Below, piece by piece: positions 46,501 to 58,000 of a DNA stretch of 64,000 bases. This stretch comes from Berberis thunbergii (taxonomy: Eukaryota; Streptophyta; Magnoliopsida; Ranunculales; Berberidaceae), in the NCBI GenBank assembly GCA_003290165.1, contig QNQO01005827.1, positions 682,001-746,000 of the forward strand, read 5' to 3'. Made by a program: the position numbers and the translations under genes. A model generated the notes under the pieces. It was not told the DNA's origin and ran no database searches. It worked only from the letters and a program-made list of their open reading frames with translations. Every line of letters starts with the position of its first letter. The first letter of the stretch is position 1.

Positions 46501-47770
46501 ATTTCATTACTTGAGTCTGTCAGTCTATAACCGTCGGACCCAATGATGCCAACCATTTCATACCCAATATCACATCCGAACTTCGCAACCTCAATGGCAA
46601 GAAATCATCTACCACAACAACCCCTGGCAAGCTTAAAGACACCTCTTTGCAAACTTCTTCCCCTTTTACTGCATCTCCTGATCCCAACGTAACACCATAC
46701 TCCCCTGTTGTGGAGATCGATAGGCCCACCTTCGACACCGACTCTATTGAAATGAAATTGTGGGTTGCTCCACAATCGACCAAAACCACCACCGATGTTT
46801 CACGAATCAATCCCCTTAATCTCATTATTTTTGGAGAAGAAAGACCAGCCACCAAGTGAAGTGAAACTTTGACGTTCGAATCTACTTCAACTAACTCCAG
46901 TTCGGCCTCTTTTTCCTCAAAAAATTCTTCTTCTTCCTCCTCAAAACCTTCTTCCTCTTGGACGACCAACACTTGAAGTTCCTTGCGTTTACACCTGTGA
47001 CCGGGTGAGAACTTCTCATCGCAACGAAAACACAACCCTCGCTCCCGCTTGATCTTGATCTCTTCATTGGTGAGTCGCCGAAAATCGCCTCCTTTCTGTG
47101 TTTTCTCCAGAGATTTCGATTGACCAGAGAAATCGAATCCCTTAGGGTTCTCCATTCTAAAAGGAGCATTTGGGCCTCCCCTTTATGCAAACAAGAAACT
47201 CTGTTTTTCTTCTATTCGTTGGGCCAACATCATGGCCCAACCCAAACTATTCGGTTCCAAAACCCTCAATTCAGCCCTTATCCGTGGTTTGAGCCCGTTA
47301 ATGAATTTGCTTAGATACACCTCATCAGGAAGAGCTTCCAGTGGTGCAAACATGCTAATAAATCGTCTCCTATAGTCGGCAACTGTAGTTTCTTGCTTTA
47401 AAGCTAAAAATTGTTCACACAGTATTCTGAATTGATTTAAAATCATTATCTTTAACTCTTCCCACAGCACAACCCGTCTTCTTTTGTGATCCCATTGAAA
47501 CCAAAGTAATGCATCTCCCTCAAACCCAATAATAGATGCTTCCAATTTCTCCTCATTAGTATAACGATGAAGAGCAAAGAAACGTTCAGCTTTCATAATC
47601 CAACCATCCGGATTTGACCCATCGAAACACGACATTTCAAGTTTTCTATATTTGAGGTCAAACCGATTTCCTGAATGAGTTGTACCTCCCTCTAATTCTC
47701 TTGATTGTTCAGACGCAGAGGCAGCTCGAGAAGCATCCTCTTGAAGTCTCACAAGATGATCTATTTTCTA
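43435..47770 (-). pseudogene. Chromovirus gag-pol polyprotein, frame-broken
   Basis: Order on the minus strand: gag (47752-47183: YRKLEMSCFDGSNPDGWI, AERFFALHRYT), zinc knuckle (CFRCDEKFSPGHRC), protease (VLVDCGATHNFI, where DSG is usual), RT ([45 protein letters not shown]), RNase H (YGLGAVLIQDHRPIAYF), integrase (VGGHFEETKTYQR, CINCQR, MDFIESLP, TYHPQTDGQSEVI) and chromodomain (EVLIHWKGLPIFEATWED). Breaks: TAG at 47768-47770, a shift near 47170, TGA near 46510, a shift near 46240, loss of one base in the catalytic FFDD codons near 45770, several stops at 45390-45750, and a TAG near 44435. Some overlapping frames at 43435-43640 extend into the LTR. Confidence 0.92.
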
Positions 47771-47871
47771 AGCCATGGAATGGAATTCCTTTCTCAATGT
47801 CCCTATTTCTTCTTGACCCCTCACTTGCTGACTTCCCTGTCATCCCAAGATTGTTGCTCTGATACCAAATT

Positions 47872-48404
47872 TGATATGCACTGACACTTCCAAGCAACAA
47901 TTTAAGAGGAAATGAGAAATAACAGACAACAAGACTAAGAAGAGACACTGGAACAAACCTTTTATTGATGAAAGAAAAAAGGAAGATACAGAATATACAA
48001 GCTTTCGAGAGGCTTGACTCTCCTCTACTTGAGCAGCAGCTCTGTTTACAGAATTTTCAGAACCCCTACTATGACTATCCCCACTTTTATTTATACACAA
48101 TACATGCTTACAACCTAGACCATTTGTTACAACTGATCACTTTTGTCATTCATTCAACCACCACTGACACAGCTAATTGCCAGCTTGACATCCAGCATTA
48201 CAACATATCACAGTCTCTTGCCAGCCTGACATCTAACCACAACTGATACAGCTATTTGCCAGCTTGTCATTCAGCCTTGCAACCTGGTTTGCCAGATCAT
48301 CCACTAACTACTTCTAACTTTGACAGATCAGTCACTAACTACTTCTAACCTCTTTATCAGGCTTGTTCCTCCTTGTATAGACATGCTTAACTGGTGGCCT
48401 ATCA
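47872..48404 (-). repeat. Chromovirus 5' LTR (533 bp)
   Basis: TG...CA ends beside the primer-binding site (47858-47871). Its last 28 bases are repeated at 48409-48436 after a 4-bp spacer. Confidence 0.92.
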
Positions 48405-48447
48405 CAAAATAGACATGCTTAACTGGTGGCCTATCACAAACTCATCA
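48405..48447 (-). repeat. Duplicated chromovirus LTR tip and remainder of array LTR 4
   Basis: 48409-48436 repeats the last 28 bp of the chromovirus LTR. 48437-48447 (CAAACTCATCA) is the end of array LTR 4. Confidence 0.75.
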
Positions 48448-50426
48448 CGATATCCTCCCATTATTTTGGGGGCAACCGACATTTTCATATATAAACTTTA
48501 TATATTAAAGTGGCAATAAAAACTCATTTAATACAAGAAATATATTCTAGCTCCGATCAGGATTAAGACCTATCAACCACAATATACTTGAACTGTTCAA
48601 CACTAGCCATTGAATTGGATCAACAACTTAAAGAATGCAAATGGTAGAAAACCCAAGACCAAAGTTTGTTCATAGAATTGCACTAAAAACGATGGGTGAT
48701 AAAACAAGAACAAAAATAAAACAAAGCAAAACAAATCTCCATTCTTTTAACTCCCATTTCAGGCATGGAAATCTGTAAATATTGGAAGTAACCAACTTCC
48801 ATCAAAAACCTATACACCTGTGACCAAAATCAAAATGTCTAGAAATGAACCCATTTGAAATAACGGAAAATGACAATTTTCAATCAAAGCTAATAGAAAA
48901 CTCCATTTTCAAGATCGAAAATTCTCATCAAAACTTGGGGAAAAATCACCCAAAATCGCGATAGATGAACTATTCCAAAATTTGGGATATGAAGATACAT
49001 ACATGAAACCAAAACCAGAATGTGAATCCTAAGCAATCAATAAATAGCCCACAAGATCCTATTTCAAGCAAACCCAATCAAAATAGCAAGAACATAGATA
49101 AGCAAGCTTTGAATTGGACCAACACACTTCGAATCCAAGTATGGAATCAACTCATTCCACCATTTCACACAAAATGAGAGTGACCGGGAACACTAAATTG
49201 CTAATGAACTATAACAACTACAATACTCAACAGACTCCTTAAATCTAGAAAACAAACATCTTGACTTCCCATTTACACAACAGAGAGTGTATATTGGTTT
49301 AGTTTCTCAAACTCCACTTCATCCCAAACATGAATTTTCAAGAAAAAAATCTATCCCTAATACACAGATTCATAAAAAAAAATGAAAAGAAAATGAAGAA
49401 AAACTCACAAAATAGTGAAAATTAGTAACCGACAAAATCGCAAAGATTGCGCAACCAATCCACGCAACACGACTATCTAGTCCCTCTCTCGCTTACGATC
49501 TCCCCACGCCATTCATTGTGCCTCCAACACTTCTTCCTCGCCATCATTTTCCATATCTCTCGCCATTCTCTCTTTCACTGTGAACCAGTTTCTAGGCTGA
49601 ACCCAGACGGGAAGATAGAGGAAAGAAAAAAGAAGAAAATGTTGGGTTTGGAGCGAAAAACGTGTGGCAACATTCGGATGCATGCCATCGTCGTCGTCGA
49701 AGAAGAAGTAGATCTTGAAGGAAGAAGGAGATGAAGGAAGAAGAAAGGGAAATTTTTTCTTCATAAGGTGGGTGGCTATTCGCCCCACTAAATTCTCGAC
49801 GACACCCCATACTTAAACTAAAAAAATAATGCCTAAAAACTAAAATTTAAATCCGAATAAATTTGACTCTATTTTTAATTAATCCAAAAATCAAAATTAA
49901 ATAAATTATCCTCATGAAATTTTACGAGTGTTACATTATACACCTTAAATTGAATCACGTCCCAAGATTTAGAAGATAAAATAGTTAAGTGAATTTCAAA
50001 CAATATGGCTTGGGAAACAAAATAAGATTTTAAGAATATAATTTCAAATGAAATTTAGGTACATTATTGTTTTTTATTGTTATTGAAATAGTATAGGTGT
50101 TACAATATAGACAACTCAAAAGAAACCTCGTTCCGAGATTCGCTTAAAGAGCTAACTAAACACTATGGATAACAAAACCACGAAAAGGAAAACTAGACGG
50201 AATAACATCTTCCAAACATTGACATAAAAAAGAGATTACTCATGCACACAAGTCAAAGGAACCTCATCATTAGATTCACGACAAAAAAAAATAGTAGCAA
50301 TGTTTCAAGGTTCGCTCTTGTCACTTAATCTCAAGACTTCTACACTGGTACTCACCCATATCCGCATTCCGAAAATCACCTAGACTCTACCCCAGCCTAA
50401 GCTAACCAAATACTCTGATACAAAAC
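48448..50426 (-). other. Array internal domain 4 (1979 bp, uninterrupted)
   Basis: The cleanest internal domain. It starts with the polypurine-side TATCCTCCCATTATTTTGGGGG and ends at the primer-binding site. The frame 49513-49788 lies on the minus strand below a TTTATGAAG/TATAAAG-like block near 49765. It has no gag or pol. Confidence 0.75.
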
Positions 50427-51569
50427 TGTTACGCCTCGATTTTTGAGATAACGAAAATCCTTAATTCCACACAGAATTATCCATTTTCCTCAAATTCTGA
50501 ACATGAAATTCATTAACATAGGAACATTTAGCAACAACAACTGAGACAATTTAATAATTGAAACAACTAGGAAAAAAAATCTAACCAGGAAACTCTTTGA
50601 TGAGATTCACCCCACTAAACATTGCCCAATAATCTCTAAACCCGAGTCAAGCTAATTGGCTACGTTCCAATAAGAACGTACCTAAGAAGCAAAAGCTCAC
50701 TAGGGTCAGCAATTAAGCTGGTATGAGTAATCTTCATCCCAAAATCAATACATCCGCAAGTGATAACATAAAATTAAACACAAATGATGAACAACCACAC
50801 AAACAGGTAATTTCTCAATGAGGCAAAGGTGTCATGCAATAAAATCACAACTCAAAGAATTTAGTTCCGGAATAGGGCAATCATGTCATCCTAATAAGTA
50901 AATATGTATTTACTTATACTTACATTATAGATGTTGACTATGGCAAATGTGATCTGCAAAAATACTTGTGGACTAGCCATCCTGCAAGGAATTGTTAGAA
51001 ACACACATATATAATTTTACCAAAAATTAGTATTCATCAATTAATACAGATGTATTAAGATATTATTTGACTTAAGCATATTATTCATTTTTATTGAATT
51101 GATGACTTAGACAATGCCATATTCAAACCACACATGCCCATATACCTCTCTGACATAAAGGAGAACTTTTCCGTCATCCATGTCTAAATGGGGACACATC
51201 ACCGGAAACTCTTAATTATATGACTAACAAAAGTCGTTCTTGGACTATTAATGCGCATAACTCACATCACATTTTTTACGGATAAATATTAAACATATTT
51301 TAGGCATTTCAAAAACCACCCCTTTCCACAAGACCCAACCTGAAGGTTACTTAGTTTCTTTATAGGAGAGCGAAATCACAAACAATAAGATATGTGGCAA
51401 TTTTAAGTGATACAATTCGAGGTGATTAAATTTTAAGGAATCACAGTTTGTCAATATCATTTATTTTCCATATCTCAGTTTTCTTTCGCAATGACATTTT
51501 TTCGTTAATAAATAAATCATGCGGAAACATCGCATTTGACACATTGACAAATCATAAAAAAAATCATCA
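50427..51569 (-). repeat. Array LTR 5 (1143 bp)
   Basis: TGTTACGCCTC...ATCATCA, co-linear with LTR 1 and LTR 2. Confidence 0.8.
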
Positions 51570-51878
51570 CGATATCCTCCCATTATTTTGGGGACAACCA
51601 ACATTTTCATATATAAATTTTATATAATAAAGCAGGGGTCAAAACCCATTTAATACAAGAAATACATTCTAGCTCCGATCAGGATTAAGATCCATCAACT
51701 GCAATAAACTTGAACTTTTCAACACTGGCCATTGAATTGGATCAACAACTTATAGAACACAAATAGTAGAAAACCAAATACCAAAGTTTGTTCATGGAAT
51801 TGCACTCAACAAACGATGGACGATAAAACAAGAATAAAAATAAACCAAAACAATTCTCCGTTATTCTAACACCCATTC
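51570..51878 (-). other. Truncated internal domain 5
   Basis: It follows domain 4 up to AACACCCATTCA and then stops matching. This is the right border of the array. Confidence 0.7.
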
Positions 51879-53756
51879 AATTACTTCATGAATTTATTTG
51901 GTTGAATTACTTACTGAACTATTTTTGGTCATTAAAGGGTGCCTTGGTTCACATAAAGGGAGTCATCGTTTATACAACCTAGCAAGTATAAACTTTATAT
52001 CATTAAAATCGAACACTATTCAAACAATTTTACATTTGCTAGTACATGGGATATATCATCATCGTATATTCAAACAGATTGTGTAGTTTCAGTTAATGTT
52101 GTTGTAGCATCTATGTATTGGCCTCGACGTATCTGTAGCTAATCTTCATTGTCTTTAAGTTATTGTAGATGTTAAAATTGATAAGGAATGATCGTGTTTT
52201 GTATTTCGGGTTAGGTTTTCTCTGCACATACAAAACTTTCCACGTGAATCATTATCCAAAGTGTGCTTCAGCACTTGATATGCCTTCAATATTTCTCACT
52301 CATAATACATTTTCAAGATATTGCAATTTCAAAGGTTTTGTACTTGTTATGTTTTGACGTCATTTTACACATATTAACTCGTGTTATCAGTTTGTTTTAG
52401 TTGTATGATATAGATTCCATGGGTTCAACATGCTTAATTTATAAATTTTTGTGTATCTATTTAATGTATTATTTTGACATTTGGTTGAGGTCGATAACTC
52501 ATTACATGGTTTATCTATCGTTGTCGACAGAACTCATATATGTGCATTATTTGATTTTGTTATGTTAAACATTAAACTATTTTCAGTTTTGCATGAGCAT
52601 CTGCATTGACTTGGGACTTGGGAGTAGTAAGCTTTTTGAAATAAACAACTGGGTAGGTTTTCTTTATTTAGATGCCATATACTGATCTATTTAATAGCTA
52701 ATATAACTTAGAAATGCACTTACTTACCTCTTTGAGATTGTTATTATTATTTGGTTGAACTTCGAATAAACTTGGATTGAAGGAAAAATTATGAATATTT
52801 TCATCAAAATGTAGTGAAGCTTGTAGAGAAGTCTTTTGGGAATTATTACTAAGAGTTATAGTCTGTCAAACAAGGATCACATTGACTTTAACGATCTCAA
52901 CAAGCTAACTTATTGAACCTAATTTTAGTATTAAGAGGTAAAATAAATGTTTTTCTTATTTTCTTACTCTATTTTGATCCTCCTATTCACCATCACCCTT
53001 CTCTGTATGTCTTTCTTTTGTTTTTTCTCGTCTAGAGTGTAGTATGGGGTTGCTCTAAGCAATGGACTGAAGGAGGTTGGCTGGAAGCTTCTAAATTGAA
53101 TATCTTATAAGGATGACATAAGTTGGACTTTTATTATGGTTTACTTGTTCAACTTGACATTTAGTAGTGAGCAGTGACATTTCCTTTCATGATTGTACAT
53201 GTTTTAGTCTTCTTGCGAGTCTATCTTCATAATCAAAACATAGAAAAAAAATGGTGAACCGTACTCTCTCCATATTCTCTCATTTATGCTTACTTTCCAT
53301 TAGGTTTTATCCTAGCTTTTGCATGGCTAACAATAGTAGTAGTGACAACCTTGCGGCTTCTTTTGATGTAGGTGTCTTTTTTATTTGAACTCATCCATTG
53401 GAAGGTTGGGGTGGAGTTGCATTTCCATGGCAATCTCAGATTTCTATGATGCCCATCCCAGTTAGAGGACTAGGTTGGCACTTCAAGTACATTCACAAGG
53501 GAATAATGTCAAGGCAACATTTGCAGCTATTTATTTATATTCTTTGTTTCGTTTTCTAAGATTCCCATTCCAGAACCAAAAGTAATTGGATTTGATGATA
53601 GTCATATGAAATAGTTATTTTAAAATCAAATGTTGAATATCGGGACGAAAAAACATAATCGACGCTAATAACTTATTTACTAATTTTAGAATCTATGGTT
53701 GTTCCCGAAGGTTGACTGGTTCCAAATACTGGTAGAAAACTAAGGATTGGAGTTCT
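51879..53756. other. Unassigned AT-rich stretch
   Basis: No repeat partner is seen in this window and no frame has a recognisable motif (longest 62-69 aa). Some pieces look exon-like (53390-53510), but I cannot identify a gene. Confidence 0.35.
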
Positions 53757-53790
53757 TATCACTACACCAAAAGGGCCATTTAGCTACGCC

Positions 53791-54128
53791 GAGCTGCCCA
53801 CGGTTTTTAACCGTTGGCAAATTTGCCACGGCCAAACACCGTAGCAATATGTACCAACGGTTCAAAACCGTGGTTAATAAACACCCTGGCCACGGTTTAC
53901 AACCGTTGGTATATTTGGCACGGCTTAAAACCGTTACTAAATTTAGCAACGGCTTCAGACCGTGGGAAGTATTCGCAACGGCTCAAAACCGTTGCAAAAT
54001 TTTTTTAGCAACGGTTATAAACCGTGGCTAATCATAGCAACGGCTCAAAACCGTGGCATCAAAACAATTTAGCAACGGTTAAAAACCGTGTCTATAAGGG
54101 GCAACGGCCAAAAACCGTTGCTAAATTA
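53791..54128. repeat. Subterminal palindrome array of CACTA-3
   Basis: About ten or more copies of GCAACGGTT.AAAACCGTTG or half-variants ending CCGTGG occur every 25-35 bp. Confidence 0.9.
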
Positions 54129-54640
54129 GAGCGTTTTGCACGTGGACCGCATGCGTGGAGGACTTTCGCGCTTTGGTGAAAACACGCTTCCCGCTTTGGC
54201 GAAAACAGATTTCCCGCTTTTTGGCGAAAAAAATTTGGGAATAGAAAAGAGTTTGGGCGGTATTGGGAGAAAGATTTTCGACACAGAGAGAAACCCAACA
54301 GTTTCCTTCGAGGCAGAGGAGCAGAGGAGAGATCGATTGAGGAGCAGAGCAGCGCAGATGAGAGATCGAGGCAGAGGAGCAGAGGAGAGATCGAGGCAGA
54401 GGAGCAGAGGAGAGATCGATTGAGGAGCAGATGAGCGCAGAGGAGAGATCGAGGCAGCGTAGAGGAGAGATCGATTGAGGTTTCCTTCGATTTCAGAAGG
54501 TTTTGTTTGATCATTTGTGAGCCCTTGTAATGGAAAAAGCTCAAGAAGTGATGAAACGAGGTTCGAGTTCGGGTCGGGTCATCTTCCCCACAAAGAAACA
54601 TATGAAGCAATCAGGTTTTGATTCTAAAATTCTCAGAGAT
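54129..54640 (+). promoter_or_regulatory. Putative promoter/leader of the CACTA-3 cargo
   Basis: Three tandem variants of CGCTTTGGCGAAAAC (54169-54230) include an exact TTTCCCGC at 54210-54217, the plant E2F consensus. A purine-rich tandem repeat follows (GAGGCAGAGGAGCAGAGGA type, 54312-54480), then ATG at 54532 opening a short frame (MEKAQEVMKRGSSSGRV). The promoter role is inferred from position and motif only. Confidence 0.35.
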
Positions 54641-56010
54641 GATGTTGTTTATGTACTACTTTACTTATAATCTTACCTCTGATGAGTTCTTGTGGAACTC
54701 TTGAATTGATTTTGTGAGAAATTCTAGATGATTTCAATGAAATCGCTTTTCTTGATTCGGATTCAAGTTCTTTGTTCAAATCGATCTAATAGTTTGTAGT
54801 CTTTAAGCTTTTGGAAATTATACTGAAGATTTTTTTTTGTTTTTGAGAAAGATCTGTAGATTTTGAGTAAACTTTGTTATTATTTGATGAACAATAATTG
54901 CTTGGTTAGAAATTATACTGAAGATTAATAATTTTAATATAAGAAGAAATGGACAGAAATGTGATAATTGCTTGGCTAGCTCTAAAATTTGTTTGGAATA
55001 TCTGATTCTTTTTAGTCTAGTACTTTATTCTAATATTTCAGTTTAGACCAAATTTCTCTAATGGCAAGAAACCTTTTTTGTTTCTTCTTTGTTCTTTGTT
55101 CCTTGAATATTGATTGTTTGGCAAGCTTCATCACACTTTCTATTAAAGTTTTCTTCTTCAAAACTGATATTTGCATTTGTTTGTGGATAATCTAATTATC
55201 AGAATTTGATGCATTTATGTGAATCACAGGTTAAATACAGAGTATCCCTTATTGATAGCCATATCTACTGATTGCTGCTTCTCTTTACCTCCTTTTGCAG
55301 GTATTATGAGAATGACAAGAACAAGAAGATGGAGAAGCAGAAACTGAAGATACTAGGTATTTAAAGAAGAAAGGTGAGAGAAGTTGGTATTCATCTCTTC
55401 ACAAACATTGGTCTAAAACCCATGGTTTTAGAGGTGGCGCAACTAGGTGTGATTTTTTCTTCTCATAATTATTTATTTTTCGCCAATAGATTTTTTGGTT
55501 GGTTTACAGTACTAATAAAATCCATGTGATGGTAGGGGTTGGATGAATAACCCCACATATAACTACTAATGATTTCCACATGAAAATGAAGTTGTAATCA
55601 AAATGACTACTAATGGCGCCCTTTCTGTTATCAATAAAATATTGTACTTCAGCAGATCTGATATGCTTCCTGACTTACTCGAGGAAACAAACATTTCAAG
55701 GTAAAGAAGAAAATGTTATAACTCTCTTCTCAGCATAAAAGTTTTGCTTCATATATTCATATCCTCATAATTTGAATTCAAGCATTAGATGTCACTTTCT
55801 GGGTTTTTCAGTGTGTTTGAAAAGGATATGATGAAAATGGAATTCCAGGAGGGATAACCAATCCTTATTGATAATATTATATTTGCTTTCCTGTATTTCA
55901 AATCCTTGTTGCTAGTCTAGTTACTAATATAGTAATATTGACTTGTTGACTTGTTGATAAAACCATTTAATCACTGATACACACAAATAAAACTGTTGTG
56001 CTTCATGCAG
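54641..56010 (+). other. Intron-like stretch with small unidentified exon candidates
   Basis: AT-rich. Exon-like pieces with AG/GT borders lie near 55300-55350 (YYENDKNKKMEKQKLK) and 55655-55700 (RSDMLPDLLEETNIS). The family is not recognised. Confidence 0.3.
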
Positions 56011-56149
56011 TGCATTCTTGAGAACTGGGACTTTGGTATTCAGTTGCTAGAATTGTCAAAGAACATAAATAGCAAAACGTTGACCTTCAATGAAGATACA
56101 CAATTACGACCATGGTGGACTCCAACTTCTGATCAAAACTATCTCTTAG
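56011..56149 (+). pseudogene. Captured NAA25 (NatB auxiliary subunit) exon
   Basis: A single exon with AG/GT borders encodes ILENWDFGIQLLELSKNI, NSKTLTFNEDTQLRP and WWTPTSDQNYLLG. This matches the ILEN..GVQLVELS...TLKFNED...RPWWTP...NYLLGPF segment of the plant N-terminal acetyltransferase B auxiliary subunit (NAA25/TCU2). Only this exon is recognised. The frame is intact across it. Confidence 0.8.
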
Positions 56150-58000
56150 GTAGGAATTTTCTGCACCTTGTCTTGTACTAATTACAGCAGAGTACTATTC
56201 CATGTATTTTATATTTTTGCATTGGTACTTTGATCGGTAAGAGGAATTTATGGATGCATGGAACCTCATAAAATTGGTTTTATTATCTTCTACTTGTATA
56301 TTTATTTGATTTAAGATGCATTAATTAATTGAATCTTTGAAGTAGACCTATATATGTCCAAAGTTTTACTAATATAGTTCTACAGAAAGAGAATTATAGT
56401 TGCCAATTAAAAAAGGGTTTGAAATTTTTGTGTTTGATTTGAAAAACTAGCAAAGACAAGGACACAAATGTTAACCAAAATATGATAACATTTAATGTAG
56501 GGGTAATCTGTTTTAGATTACCAGAGTTGAAAAAGAGAGAGACAAACAAACAGGTAAACACTATCTGTGCAAATATAACTGTGATCTGATTAGTAACTAT
56601 GGATGTAAAATGGGAGATGTTGACCAATTTAACTGTGACTAGTTAGAGTTTCAAGCACTATCTATGCAAAAACTTGTCAATATTCTTTCATGTTGGTAGA
56701 AATTCCATTGTTTAGCTGACCAATTTAACAGGGCAGCGATGGCTGGAAGGTGCAAGGCGCAGGCGCAGAGGAATTGGCTGCAGTTGCTCTATTTTTTCAA
56801 GGAAAAACACAGCAGGTCTGTTGTGTTTGTTTCGAGGAAAAAATAGAGCAGGTGGCTATGTTTTATGGGCAAGGAGCCTGGTACGTCGTTCTCTTTTCGT
56901 TTATACTCATGATATAAAAATTTACTCATTAGTGCAAAACGGAGAGCGATGTCTCAATTTTATTAGTGTTGTACTGTTGTGTCCATGTCCATTTTTTACC
57001 CTTGTGTTCATTCTTCATAGTTCATACAACACTTTACGGGGTGGTTAAGTGTGACAATATTGGTAGTATTTGGGTGTTTCAATTTGAAGTAGCCTAGTAG
57101 GTCTAAAGGAAGTGTTCCACTGACATATATGATTTGGGTCAGGAGAAAGGAGTAATGTCCCCTAAGAATCAGGTGGTGGTCGGAGTTTAGCCATTCAAAA
57201 TGATCTTGCTAATTAGTTCTCTTGAAATCACCACCTTAGCAAGGGAGAGAGAATGAAATTCTTGGGGAAGGGGACTCAAAGGTTAGAGGCTTCCTTTTGT
57301 TGCTTTTCTCAGGCTAGAAATGCTAACAGTTCAAATTCATTCATGATTCATCTCCAACAATTTCAAGAAGACTTAGGTTGAATCAATTACTTAGAGAATA
57401 ACAAACTCTACGACAATGGATAACCTCTCCCAAAGAGGTTTGGAAGTACCAAAGGGGTGTGTGCTTTGCAGCAGAATGGAATGACCCATTGACACCTTTT
57501 TTAGGCAAGTGTGATTTGGAGACATTTTGGAATTTGGAGTGTGACCTGTGTATATTTGAAAAACAAAATAGATGTGTTATTTTCTGTAGTTCACAATCAA
57601 AGAAGCTATATGGAGATGGGGCATATTCTATTACCAGATTAGAGACTGGGTCATTAGATAGGTTTTATTTGAGTTATTAGCTGATTGTATTTTGTTTCTC
57701 CTTGTGGTTGAGTTATTAGATAGGTTTTATTTGAGTTATTAGCTGATTGTATTTGAAAACTTATGATTAGAGATTCACTTGGTAGCTTCCTAAACCTGGA
57801 TGATTCACCTGGGGGGTCTGATGAACCTTCACTTTTGTTTAAATTTTTTAATGATGGTTAAGTATTAAGTTCACAAATTGATTCAAATAATTACCATTAC
57901 TTGATGAATAGACGAGTTTATCCACCTAAAATTTCTCCAGCAATAGTTTAGTTCTCAACTTTGTTATGTGCAAATCTGATATGATTTTTTATTGTTATAG
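56150..58000 (+). other. Non-coding stretch between NAA25 and NDX exons
   Basis: Short frames at 56740-56930 (MAGRCKAQAQRNWLQLLYF) and 57459-57680 are not recognised. A direct duplication of about 40 bp lies at 57650-57750 (GATAGGTTTTATTTGAGTTA). Confidence 0.35.

Larger units (their letters stand above)
42971..48404 (-). mobile_element. Chromovirus (Ty3/gypsy, Reina-like), 5434 bp with two LTRs
   Basis: LTRs 42971-43504 and 47872-48404 are nearly identical (TGATATGCAC...GGCCTATCA). The primer-binding site inside the high-coordinate LTR reads TTTGGTATCAGAGC on the minus strand (initiator tRNA-Met). The polypurine tract beside the other LTR reads TTTTGGGAGGGAG. Flanking bases TAAAC and CAAAC are the likely 5-bp target duplication. 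The small size, short LTRs and chromodomain suggest the Reina branch. Coding frames are broken, so it is not autonomous. It lies in array LTR 4. Confidence 0.92.
24867..51878 (-). mobile_element. Tandem LTR-internal array of a non-coding LTR retrotransposon (period about 3.2 kb)
   Basis: LTR starts (TGTTACGCC or a variant) occur at 24867, 30031, 40572, 42504 and 50427. Each of the last four is preceded by CTCTGATACCAAA.. or a variant, which on the minus strand is the TTTGGTATCAGAG primer-binding site for initiator tRNA-Met. Each LTR end (..TCATCA or TCGTCA) is followed by TCCTCCCATTATTTT, on the minus strand a purine-rich tract. After removing the three later insertions the unit is about 3.2 kb (LTR up to 1.33 kb, internal about 1.9 kb). 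No gag or pol is present. The array ends inside an internal domain at 51878. Confidence 0.85.

Noticed and set aside
53791..54128. CRISPR-like regular repeats
   Set aside because: Same reason: AACGGTT..AACCGTT palindromes at the end of a CACTA element.
54092..54610. 172-aa minus-strand frame rich in Leu and Ser
   Set aside because: It is a shadow of the purine-rich tandem repeat and the palindrome array of CACTA-3; no motif.
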